DNA of 10,369 bases, taken from NCBI GenBank assembly GCA_937927985.1, contig CALFWH010000071.1:1-10369 (forward strand), in the 5' to 3' direction. Position numbers and translations under genes: made by a program. This document shows positions 1-7,438 of the stretch, in pieces (positions within the stretch are counted from its first letter, which is position 1; each line of letters opens with the position of its first letter). Source of the DNA: an uncultured bacterium. GTDB lineage: Bacteria; DRYD01. The notes under the pieces are model-generated. The model had not been told where the DNA came from. It ran no database searches and saw nothing but the letters and a program-made list of their open reading frames with translations.

Positions 1-1871
1 CTGGAAATAAAACTTCTATCTATTTTTACAATACTTATAGGAAGATTAATAAGAGAGGAGAGAGAGGAATAACCTACTCCAAAATCATCTATACAAATTT
101 TTATACCGATATCTATTAGATTCTGTGCAATACTTAAAAATCTATCCCAATTTCTTATTACTAATCCTTCTGTTATCTCAATATTAAGTAAAGAAGGATT
201 GAATTTATTATGATTAAGAATCTTAATTAAATCATCAAAATACAAAGGATTTTCAAATTCTTTAGCAGATACGTTAACAAATAATTCTTTATTAAGTTTT
301 AAAGTTTGCAAAGTTGCCATATCCAAAACCATTTTACCAATAGGTACAATAAGATTAGATTCCTCAGCTAAAGGGATAAAATCTAAAGGGGGAATCATTT
401 TACCATCCTCAAACCATCTAATTAAAGCTTCCAAACCCACTATTAACCCTTTCTGTATTATTTGTTTTATTACAACTTCTTGATTAGAAGTATCTTCTAT
501 GTTTTGTATGTCTATAATGGGATGATAAAAAACAGTAAAACTTCTATTTTTTATAGCTTGATTTATTTTATTTATCATTATAAATCTTTGCTTAAATTTT
601 TTTGCTAGGTCCTGAGAATAAAACTCAAAGCGATTTTTACCTGCTTCTTTAGATTTATACATTGCTATATCTGCAAATTTTATTAATTCCTCTATATTTT
701 GTGAATCATCAGGATAAATAGAAATACCTAAACTAAAAGTAATTTCAATTTCTATACCTTCAACAACAATATTTTTAGAGGAATCAATAATTTTATTGCA
801 AACAATTTGGATATCTTCAATTTTAGCTACATCGTCTAGGATAATTAAAAATTCGTCACCTGCCATTCTACCTATTATATCCCCAGGCCTTAGACTATAT
901 TTAACTCTTTCAGCTACTATCTTTAAGACATTATCTGCAAAAGTATGCCCGTAATTATCGTTTATATCCTTAAAATTATCTATATCCATAAATATAAATG
1001 CTAATTTCCTATTATGTCTTGAAGCTTGTATAGCCAACTGTACTGCTTGCTCAGTCAAATATCTCCTATTAGGTAAACCAGTTAAAGGATCATGTAATGA
1101 TAAATATTCAAACTTTTCCTTTAACTCAATAAAATCAGTTACATCACTTATAACAATTAAAACATTGCTGTTATCTATTTTAGAAAAAACTAAATGTAAG
1201 TTCCTTTTTAAGTAAAATTTTTCCTCGTTATTATCAATTTTTATATCAATTAGCACATTTTTGTAACCACCAACTCTGTAAACATAATCTACATTGTATT
1301 TAACCATATTCAATTTATCAGGAGGTAAAATTTCATAAAAAGAAACTCCTTCTTTAATACCCATAATTCTACAAACTTGAGAAGTAATCTCACTTTGTTT
1401 ATACTTTAAAATTTTTAAATTATGAGGATCAACTACGATAATCCCTTGGGGAATAGAATTCAAAAGATTAGTTAAAAATTTATCCCTAGAACTTAATTCT
1501 TCAATTAAACTCCATTCATAACTAATATCAAAACAAGTAACAAAAATATATTCATTATCAAGATGTATTATAGCTTTTATTTTCTTAAAACCTAATGAAT
1601 GAAAATACTCAATAATTCTAAGAGTAAAACATTTATTACGTAATTTCGAAACTCTACAATAAAAAATATTTACTAAGATATTTGATAAAATGGTTTTATT
1701 GAAAAACTCTGGATTTGATAAGAATTCATCTTTACTAACCCAAAATACTTCTTTAGTATTACCCATTATATCAACTAGTTTAAGATCTTTTAGCCTAATT
1801 TTAAATATTACAACTGCGCTATTTTCATAAAATTTTCTAATAAAACTTTCTTTTTCCAAATTTTCTTCCAT
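1..1871 (-). CDS. PAS-like/GGDEF/EAL c-di-GMP turnover protein (C-terminus cut by window edge)
   Basis: The protein probably makes and/or degrades the second messenger cyclic di-GMP in the cytoplasm. I translated 623 open codons from ATG 1871; the gene runs off the left edge. Residues about 10-245 look like two PAS-type sensory segments (the second around SIPQGIIVVDP) and show no membrane span. The GGDEF domain starts near DPLTGLPNRR (D261). Its active-site motif is AGDEF (337-341), an accepted variant, with an RPGD inhibitory I-site exactly five residues before it. The EAL domain has EAL at 481-483, then NVSAKEF, EITEG, DDFGVGYSS (from 595) and a PISIVKIDR segment, so most metal and catalytic positions seen so far are kept; the last part is missing. 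An in-frame TAA four codons upstream fixes the start region. AAGG lies about 12 nt before the ATG, and the gap to the aconitase stop is 14 bp. Family is certain; the net activity is not. Confidence 0.93.
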   Translation of the reverse strand, partial: MEENLEKESFIRKFYENSAVVIFKIRLKDLKLVDIMGNTKEVFWVSKDEFLSNPEFFNKTILSNILVNIFYCRVSKLRNKCFTLRIIEYFHSLGFKKIKAIIHLDNEYIFVTCFDISYEWSLIEELSSRDKFLTNLLNSIPQGIIVVDPHNLKILKYKQSEITSQVCRIMGIKEGVSFYEILPPDKLNMVKYNVDYVYRVGGYKNVLIDIKIDNNEEKFYLKRNLHLVFSKIDNSNVLIVISDVTDFIELKEKFEYLSLHDPLTGLPNRRYLTEQAVQLAIQASRHNRKLAFIFMDIDNFKDINDNYGHTFADNVLKIVAERVKYSLRPGDIIGRMAGDEFLIILDDVAKIEDIQIVCNKIIDSSKNIVVEGIEIEITFSLGISIYPDDSQNIEELIKFADIAMYKSKEAGKNRFEFYSQDLAKKFKQRFIMINKINQAIKNRSFTVFYHPIIDIQNIEDTSNQEVVIKQIIQKGLIVGLEALIRWFEDGKMIPPLDFIPLAEESNLIVPIGKMVLDMATLQTLKLNKELFVNVSAKEFENPLYFDDLIKILNHNKFNPSLLNIEITEGLVIRNWDRFLSIAQNLIDIGIKICIDDFGVGYSSLSSLINLPISIVKIDRSFIS

Positions 1872-1885
1872 CTTAACACTTTACC

Positions 1886-4504
1886 TTAATTAACGAATTT
1901 ATTTTTGAAGACATATTGTAAGATTCCACCTTTTTTATAGTATTCAATTTCCACATAGGAATCTAATCTAACAATAACTTCAAATTCTTTTAAAATTATT
2001 GAATCTTTGTAAACTTTAACTTTAAGTATTTTCTTTGGGTGTAAATCAGAAATACCATAAATATCAAAGTAACAATTAGCTATATCTAAAGATAGTAGAT
2101 CATTATAATCTTGAGGGTTTTTGAATTGTAGAGGTAAAACTCCCATACCTACTAAATTACTTCTATGTATTCTTTCAAAGCTTTGAGCTATTACTGCTTT
2201 TATACCAAGTAATCTTGTACCTTTAGCAGCCCAATCTCTGGAAGATCCCGAACCATATTCCTTACCAGCTATAACAATCAGCGTTACTCTCTGGTTTTTA
2301 TATTCCATAGCCGCATCATAAACACTCATTAATTTTCCATCTTTTATAGTAAAGCCACCTTCCACATCAACAAGATAATTCCTTAATCTAACATTAGCAA
2401 AAGTACCCCTAATCATAACTTCATGATTCCCTCTTCTTGATCCATAAGAGTTAAAATCTTTAGGTTCTACTCCCAACGAGATGAGATACTTTCCAGCAGG
2501 AGAATCTGTTTTTATACTACCAGCAGGAGAAATATGATCGGTAGTAACGCTATCACCCAAAAATAACAATACCTTTGCTCCAATTATATCACTAACTTGA
2601 TTTTTCTCAGCTTCATCACTTAAAAATTCTTCATCAAAAAATGGAGCTATTTTTATATAAGTAGAATCTTTTAAGTAATCTAAATTACTGGGTAACTCTT
2701 TCCAGTACTCATCTGCTTGCATAATATCTTGATATATTTCTTTAAAATATTGAGATTTAACAAAACTTTGGATTAATTCATTTACTTGCTTATCATCAGG
2801 CCATATTTCCTTAAGGTAAACTGGTTGACCTGAAACATCAAAACCTATTGGATCTCTAAATATATCGATATTAATGGTACCAGCAATAGCAAAAGCAATA
2901 ACCAAAGGTGGAGAAACTAGAAAATTCATCCTTACCAAAGGATGAATACGTGCTTCAAAATTTCTATTACCAGATAAAACAGCAGCAACATTGAGTTTAT
3001 TATCAATTATAGCTTTAGAAATTTCAGGATGCAAACTACCAGAATTACCTATACAAGTAGTACATCCATAACCAGTAATAAAAAATTTTAAAGCTTCTAG
3101 ATAAGGTAGCAATCCTGAGGCTTCCAAATACTTAGTAACCACCTTAGATCCAGGAGCTAAAGAAGCTTTGACATATCTCTTAACTGTTAATCCCCTCTTT
3201 ACAGCGTTTTTAGCTAATAAACCCGCTAATAACATAACATATGGATTAGAAGTATTAGTACAACTAGTAATACTAGCAATTACAACATCTCCATCCTTTA
3301 TATCAAATTCTTCATCTGCTATCTTAACTTTGGACTTATTAATCACTATAACATCAGATTTACTAACTTTTTTATATACATCGATAAATATGTTAGTATT
3401 TAAGGATATTCTATCATGAGGTTTAGAAGGCCCAGCAATCGATAGTTCAACTTTACTTAAATCTAATTCTATAACATCAGTGTAAATTATATCTTCTTCA
3501 TCTTCTCTAAACAAGAGATTTTCTTTATAATATTTCTCAACTAATTCTATTAACTCTGGTGGTCTATTAGTAAGCTCTAGGTATTGAATAGTTTTATAAT
3601 CTACAGGAAAATAAGTGATAGTAGATCCGAATTCTGGGGACATATTAGATATGGTAGCTCTATCAGGGACAGTTAAATTATCCAATCCTGGACCAAAAAC
3701 CTCTACAAATTTACCTACAACTCCATATTTTCTTAAAATTTGGGTTATGGTAAGTACTAAATCCGTAGCTGTAACCCCATCTGGTAATCTACCTATTAAT
3801 TTCAAACCTATTACTTCAGGTAAAGAAAAATATAAAGGTTGACCTAAGGCTACAGCTTCAGCTTCAATACCACCAACCCCCCAACCAATCACCCCTATAC
3901 CATTAACCATAGGAGTATGTGAATCAGTACCTATAACACTATCAGGAAAAATAAAATCATCCTTTATCCAAACAACTTTTGATAAATACTCCAAATTTAT
4001 CTGGTGACATATACCTTTAGAAGGTGGCACTAAAGTTAGGTTTTTAAAATTTTCTTGAGCCCACTTAAGAAATATATACCTCTCCCTATTCTGTTTATAC
4101 TCAAGCTCTATATTCTTATACAAAGCCAAATAATTACCGTAGCTTTCTATAACAACAGAATGATCTATAACTAAATCTATGGGAATTAAAGGATTAACAT
4201 CTTCAGGATTAATGTTTCTTTTAGATGCCGCTTCTCTCATGGAAGCTAAATCCACAAGTAAAGGTACACCAGTAAAATCCTGAGCTAATATTCTAGTAGG
4301 AATAAATGGTATTTCCTTGTCAGGAACATTTTTAGAATCATAGTTAATCAATAATTCCAGATGCTCATCATTTACCTTAAATCCATCATAATTTCTTAAG
4401 ACATTCTCTAAAAGAATCCTTATGCTAAAAGGAATTTTCTTTATATTTTTAACATCTTTTATTGAGAAATATTTAAAATTATTTAGTTTTTCAATTTTTC
4501 TCAT
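1886..4504 (-). CDS. acnA: Aconitate hydratase, AcnA/IRP1 type
   Basis: This enzyme interconverts citrate and isocitrate through cis-aconitate in the TCA cycle, using a [4Fe-4S] cluster in the cytoplasm. From ATG 4504 it is 872 residues, close to the usual AcnA length of about 890. Signatures in order are QDFTGVPLLVDLASMREA, GTDSHTPMVNGIGVIGWGVGG, ITSCTNTSNP, GYGCTTCIGNSGS, GDSVTTDHISPAGSI, SYGSRRGNHEVMIRGTF and GKEYGSGSSRDWAAKGTRL. The cluster cysteines are C415, C481 and C484, with the same 66- and 3-residue spacing known in IRP1. I chose ATG 4504 because GAGGAGGT sits five bases upstream of it; an in-frame ATG at 4528 would place that ribosome site inside the gene and would overlap the glycosyltransferase end. 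It lies 10 bp after the glycosyltransferase stop and 14 bp before the GGDEF/EAL gene. Family assignment is secure; the symbol rests on the AcnA-type layout rather than AcnB. Confidence 0.97.
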   Translation of the reverse strand: MRKIEKLNNFKYFSIKDVKNIKKIPFSIRILLENVLRNYDGFKVNDEHLELLINYDSKNVPDKEIPFIPTRILAQDFTGVPLLVDLASMREAASKRNINPEDVNPLIPIDLVIDHSVVIESYGNYLALYKNIELEYKQNRERYIFLKWAQENFKNLTLVPPSKGICHQINLEYLSKVVWIKDDFIFPDSVIGTDSHTPMVNGIGVIGWGVGGIEAEAVALGQPLYFSLPEVIGLKLIGRLPDGVTATDLVLTITQILRKYGVVGKFVEVFGPGLDNLTVPDRATISNMSPEFGSTITYFPVDYKTIQYLELTNRPPELIELVEKYYKENLLFREDEEDIIYTDVIELDLSKVELSIAGPSKPHDRISLNTNIFIDVYKKVSKSDVIVINKSKVKIADEEFDIKDGDVVIASITSCTNTSNPYVMLLAGLLAKNAVKRGLTVKRYVKASLAPGSKVVTKYLEASGLLPYLEALKFFITGYGCTTCIGNSGSLHPEISKAIIDNKLNVAAVLSGNRNFEARIHPLVRMNFLVSPPLVIAFAIAGTINIDIFRDPIGFDVSGQPVYLKEIWPDDKQVNELIQSFVKSQYFKEIYQDIMQADEYWKELPSNLDYLKDSTYIKIAPFFDEEFLSDEAEKNQVSDIIGAKVLLFLGDSVTTDHISPAGSIKTDSPAGKYLISLGVEPKDFNSYGSRRGNHEVMIRGTFANVRLRNYLVDVEGGFTIKDGKLMSVYDAAMEYKNQRVTLIVIAGKEYGSGSSRDWAAKGTRLLGIKAVIAQSFERIHRSNLVGMGVLPLQFKNPQDYNDLLSLDIANCYFDIYGISDLHPKKILKVKVYKDSIILKEFEVIVRLDSYVEIEYYKKGGILQYVFKNKFVN

Positions 4505-4508
4505 ATTT

Positions 4509-4516
4509 ACCTCCTC
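4509..4516 (-). promoter_or_regulatory. Ribosome binding site of aconitase, overlapping the upstream stop codon
   Basis: On the minus strand GAGGAGGT ends five bases before ATG 4504. It shares bases with the TGA stop of the glycosyltransferase (4517-4515). This near-consensus site decides the aconitase start and suggests that ribosomes finishing the glycosyltransferase could reinitiate here. Confidence 0.8.
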
Positions 4517-5468
4517 ATTTTTTGTCACTTTTCAAAAAGTTAATTTTCTCTCTTATTTCCTGCAAAATATTTTTTAAATTTTGATCTTTAAAGAAGTTTA
4601 AATTTAACTTTAGGTTATCTTTTTGCCCCCTAGCTATATCCAGTTCATTAAAAACAGGTTTACCTAATAATCTATGAGATAAAAAATTAGCAAAAGTATA
4701 AATTAATATAGCTTTCAATAAGTTTTTCCTGAATCTTCTAGAAGAAGAATATACTATAGCTGGCAAGAATACTATTTTTCCAAATTTTGAAATCTTTATA
4801 CCTAAATCCAAATCTTCACCGGTTTTAAGATCAGTATTGAATCCCCCAACTTTTAGAAAATATTCTTTTAAAATAGCAAAATTAGATCCATGCAAAGCAG
4901 GAGATAACCAAAATAAATTACCTACTCCTAAAAACATCGGAATTAATTTATTTATTATCTGCAATTCATAACTATCATCATCATAAAATCTTATTAATCC
5001 GGTAGCACCAACCACAGTTTTATTATAATTTTTTAAAATATTCTTTCTTATTTTTCTAGGGAGCCCATTTAAAAAATTAAAAAGTAGGTAATCGTAATTA
5101 AATCTAAAGATGTTATAAATAGTTTTAATCCATAAGGGAGAAACTATACAGTCGGCGTCAGTGGTAGCAATTATCCATCCCCGAGCTTTTGAGAAACCAG
5201 TTTGCCTTGCAAAAGCTACCCCTCTTCTCTTTTCCTCTAATAACAATATCTCAATATTTTTCCCAATTTCACCAGTTTTTTTCTTCCTTTCAAAATAATC
5301 AATAAACTCTATTACTTTTTTCTTGGTATTATCCTCACTATTATTATCAACTACTATTATCTCATAGTTTATACAAGACACAAAAGATTGATTAATTAAA
5401 GATTTTAAAGGATTGAGTATATACTGTTCTTCGTTATAAGCAGGAATAACAACAGATATATCTATCAT
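4515..5468 (-). CDS. Family 2 (GT-A fold) glycosyltransferase
   Basis: This is a predicted sugar transferase that would use a nucleotide sugar, acting in the cytoplasm or at the inner face of the membrane on a cell-surface glycan, lipid or protein; the acceptor cannot be told. The 317-residue protein opens with SVVIPAYNEEQYI (5-17), the classic GT2 N-terminus. It then has EIIVVDNNSEDNT (36-48), a GVAFARQTGF segment, and the metal-binding DxD motif as DAD at 104-106. HGSNFAI (193-199) is followed by GGFNTDLKTGEDLDL, whose ED (218-219) fits the catalytic-base region of this family. A hydrophobic stretch near 250-265 is too weak to call a membrane helix; the last 40 residues are charged. The ATG at 5468 has no clear Shine-Dalgarno and lies 8 bp after the upstream stop, so coupled translation is likely. 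Pilus or surface glycosylation is possible given pilB in the same string, but that is inference. Confidence 0.88.
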   Translation of the reverse strand: MIDISVVIPAYNEEQYILNPLKSLINQSFVSCINYEIIVVDNNSEDNTKKKVIEFIDYFERKKKTGEIGKNIEILLLEEKRRGVAFARQTGFSKARGWIIATTDADCIVSPLWIKTIYNIFRFNYDYLLFNFLNGLPRKIRKNILKNYNKTVVGATGLIRFYDDDSYELQIINKLIPMFLGVGNLFWLSPALHGSNFAILKEYFLKVGGFNTDLKTGEDLDLGIKISKFGKIVFLPAIVYSSSRRFRKNLLKAILIYTFANFLSHRLLGKPVFNELDIARGQKDNLKLNLNFFKDQNLKNILQEIREKINFLKSDKK

Positions 5469-5476
5469 AAATAATT

Positions 5477-6271
5477 CTATAATTTATTTATCTTTTTCAT
5501 AAACGTATTTACTGTTTTTTTGATGGTTTCAATATTAAAAGAAGTAGCAACTTGGCCTAAAACTATTCCCTTAGCACCAATACTATATAAAAAGTCGATA
5601 TCTGAAGGTTTAATTAATTTTTGAGTAGGTATAAAAACAGGTATATCAGTAAGCTCTATTAAGGTTCTATAATTAATTATGTCTTCTAAAGTTAAAGGTA
5701 AGCCGTAAAAATTTTTAGGTACAATAGCAGCCTCAATAGAAAAAAATTTATACTTACCCAAAAATCTCAATTCACTTTCAGAAAGCAATCTGTCTATCGC
5801 AACCATCTTGTCAATTTTCATAGAAAGATAATGCAAAGTATACGACGAATAAAATAAATCAATAAAATCAAAATAAGCACTTAATTCCAGAAAATCTATT
5901 TCTTCAAAATCTTTAGGATTAGTTAAAATATTTCCAGCCACTAAACCCCACAAAATATTAGGATACTCATTTACTAAACTTAAAATTTTATCCTTCTGTT
6001 CATCAAAAGACCCTATCTTCTTTTTACTAACAGGATGAACCATATTCAAATGTAATTTAACAATATCTATACCTCCATCAATAAAAGCCTTAACTACTTC
6101 ATAATCATTTGTAGCTGGAGAACCAATGATCAAAAACTTCCTTTTTCTTATCAAATCAGATATCTTAGGTTTATTAGAACTAAAAACCGAAATATCTGTT
6201 TTTTTTTGCAGTATCTCTACATCAATATCTATTTTTTTTCTTCCCATGTGTAGATAATTTAAAATTTTCAA
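5477..6271 (-). CDS. Unrecognised protein, probable TIM (beta/alpha) barrel, TTG start
   Basis: I do not recognise a named family. With the TTG start the protein is 264 residues. Alternating short hydrophobic strands and helices run through it: FLIIGS (46-51), DIVKLHL (69-75), NILWGLVAG (105-113), FFSIEAAIVP (176-185), IPVFIPTQ (210-217) and GAKGIVLGQ (232-240). The last pair resembles the C-terminal phosphate-binding end of TIM-barrel enzymes such as HisA-, TrpF- or NanE-like proteins. No signal peptide or membrane span is visible. I chose TTG at 6271 because GAGGAG lies five bases upstream. GTG at 6277 would overlap that site, and ATG at 6247 has no ribosome site. The gene sits between the 107-residue protein (38 bp) and the glycosyltransferase (8 bp). 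A small-molecule, possibly phosphorylated, ligand is a reasonable guess; substrate and reaction are unknown. It could also be a non-catalytic barrel. Confidence 0.82.
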   Translation of the reverse strand: MKILNYLHMGRKKIDIDVEILQKKTDISVFSSNKPKISDLIRKRKFLIIGSPATNDYEVVKAFIDGGIDIVKLHLNMVHPVSKKKIGSFDEQKDKILSLVNEYPNILWGLVAGNILTNPKDFEEIDFLELSAYFDFIDLFYSSYTLHYLSMKIDKMVAIDRLLSESELRFLGKYKFFSIEAAIVPKNFYGLPLTLEDIINYRTLIELTDIPVFIPTQKLIKPSDIDFLYSIGAKGIVLGQVATSFNIETIKKTVNTFMKKINKL

Positions 6272-6276
6272 ATTCA

Positions 6277-6282
6277 CTCCTC
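6277..6282 (-). promoter_or_regulatory. Ribosome binding site that selects a TTG start
   Basis: GAGGAG on the minus strand lies five bases before TTG 6271. It is the only good site near this gene's start. It overlaps the first base of an in-frame GTG (6277-6275), which argues against that GTG as the initiator. Confidence 0.7.
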
Positions 6283-6309
6283 ATTTTTCTATCAAAACCT
6301 AACATATTA

Positions 6310-6633
6310 TTAATAAGTAAATCTATCAAGTGGCAAAGAAATTACTAAGTACTTTTTTGAATTTAAATCCAAAACAAAAAAAGAATTAGTCTTTTGAATC
6401 ATTTTTATTAGATGTTTATTTAAGTAAAGGCAATAAAGGCTTAAAAATTCTTCTTTTGAGAAAAATTCTGAAATATAATCTTCTTTTTCTAGTTCCTTTA
6501 TTTTTTCTTGGTTTAATTGAATCAAATTAGAAAAAAATTTTTTAATTTTCTTAATTTTTTGTTTATCAATAAATTTAGTACTTAATCCCCACTGGATTAT
6601 TGATTGAAAGAAGTTTATTGGGAAACTGCTCAT
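6310..6633 (-). CDS. Unrecognised 107-residue lysine-rich protein
   Basis: I do not recognise this protein. It begins MSSFPINFFQSIIQWGL. A lysine- and glutamate-rich, probably helical middle follows (about residues 22-60, including KQKIKKIKKFF and KIKELEKEDY), and the end, VLDLNSKKYLVISLPLDRF, looks like a short beta hairpin. There is no signal peptide, convincing membrane span or metal motif. The ATG at 6633 follows the accD stop after only 3 bp and has no Shine-Dalgarno, so it is probably translated by coupling to accD; two stop codons in tandem (TAA TAA) end it. Its base composition matches its neighbours. That it fills the whole space between two tightly packed genes supports it being real. 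A partner of AccD or a small regulatory protein is possible, but only from position. Confidence 0.68.
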   Translation of the reverse strand: MSSFPINFFQSIIQWGLSTKFIDKQKIKKIKKFFSNLIQLNQEKIKELEKEDYISEFFSKEEFLSLYCLYLNKHLIKMIQKTNSFFVLDLNSKKYLVISLPLDRFTY

Positions 6634-6636
6634 AAT

Positions 6637-7437
6637 CTAAGAAGAATAATTTTTCCAAAAATAAAAAGAACTTACAAAATTTAATATGAATTGGGCTAGA
6701 TCTTTTCTATGAACTATTGCGTCTATTAATCCATTATTTAAACTAAACTCTGAGGTTTGGAAATTAGGGGGTAATTTTTTTTTGATAGTTTGTTCTATTA
6801 CTCTTTGACCTGCAAATCCTATAGTTGCTAAAGGCTCAGCTATTATAATATCAGCTATAGCTACAAAGCTTGCAGCCACTCCGCCAGTAGTAGGATTAGT
6901 AACAACATTTATAAACGGAATTCTCTTAGATTTAAGTTTATTTATAACACTTACAGTTTTAGCCATCTGCATTAGAGAAATTATACCTTCTTGCATTCTT
7001 GCTCCACCAGAGGCAGAAAATATAACTAATGGTAATTCTTTTTGGTAACAGTACTCTGCAATAAGGCTAATTTTTTCACCTACTACACTTCCCATTGATC
7101 CGCCCCTAAATCCAAAATCCATAACTGCACAACCTATCTCATTCTTCTTATCCCTATCAATCTTCAAATACCCGTAACCAACAACAACAGCTTCATTTAT
7201 ACCTAATTTTTCAATATCTTTTTTTAATTTTTCTTCATAATCATCGAATTTAAGAAAATCAATTGATCTAATATGAGAATATAATTCTTGAAAATCTTGA
7301 AACATTATTTCTATTGTTTTTCTTGCAGATATATAGAAATGATTATTACACTTAGGACAGACAAATAAGTTTTCTTCTAAATCTGGAGTACTTATTATCG
7401 ATCTACATTTTTCACATTTGATCCATTGATTAATCAT
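6637..7437 (-). CDS. accD: Acetyl-CoA carboxylase carboxyltransferase subunit beta
   Basis: With AccA this subunit forms the carboxyltransferase that moves CO2 from carboxybiotin on AccB to acetyl-CoA, giving malonyl-CoA for fatty acid synthesis in the cytoplasm. The protein is 266 residues, slightly shorter than typical (about 285-300). It starts almost directly on the four-cysteine zinc ribbon (C8, C11, C27, C30). The crotonase-like core follows: FRGGSMGSVVGEK (110-122), SASGGARMQEG (141-151), NPTTGGVAAS (181-190), GFAGQRVIEQT (207-217) and the late SEFSLNNGLIDAIVHR segment. ATG 7437 is separated from the pilB stop by one base, with no strong ribosome site, so translation is probably coupled to pilB. 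No accA, accB or accC lies in the window; they must be elsewhere. Family is certain. Confidence 0.97.
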   Translation of the reverse strand: MINQWIKCEKCRSIISTPDLEENLFVCPKCNNHFYISARKTIEIMFQDFQELYSHIRSIDFLKFDDYEEKLKKDIEKLGINEAVVVGYGYLKIDRDKKNEIGCAVMDFGFRGGSMGSVVGEKISLIAEYCYQKELPLVIFSASGGARMQEGIISLMQMAKTVSVINKLKSKRIPFINVVTNPTTGGVAASFVAIADIIIAEPLATIGFAGQRVIEQTIKKKLPPNFQTSEFSLNNGLIDAIVHRKDLAQFILNFVSSFYFWKNYSS

Positions 7438-7438
7438 T

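Noticed and set aside
3168..3842. Two plus-strand open frames (3168-3419 and 3615-3842) opposite aconitase
   Set aside because: They lie wholly inside the conserved aconitase coding sequence on the other strand, have no recognisable protein features and no ribosome sites that I could see.
4505..4528. An upstream in-frame ATG at 4528 for aconitase
   Set aside because: It would place the GAGGAGGT ribosome site inside the coding region and overlap the glycosyltransferase end; ATG 4504 fits the site.
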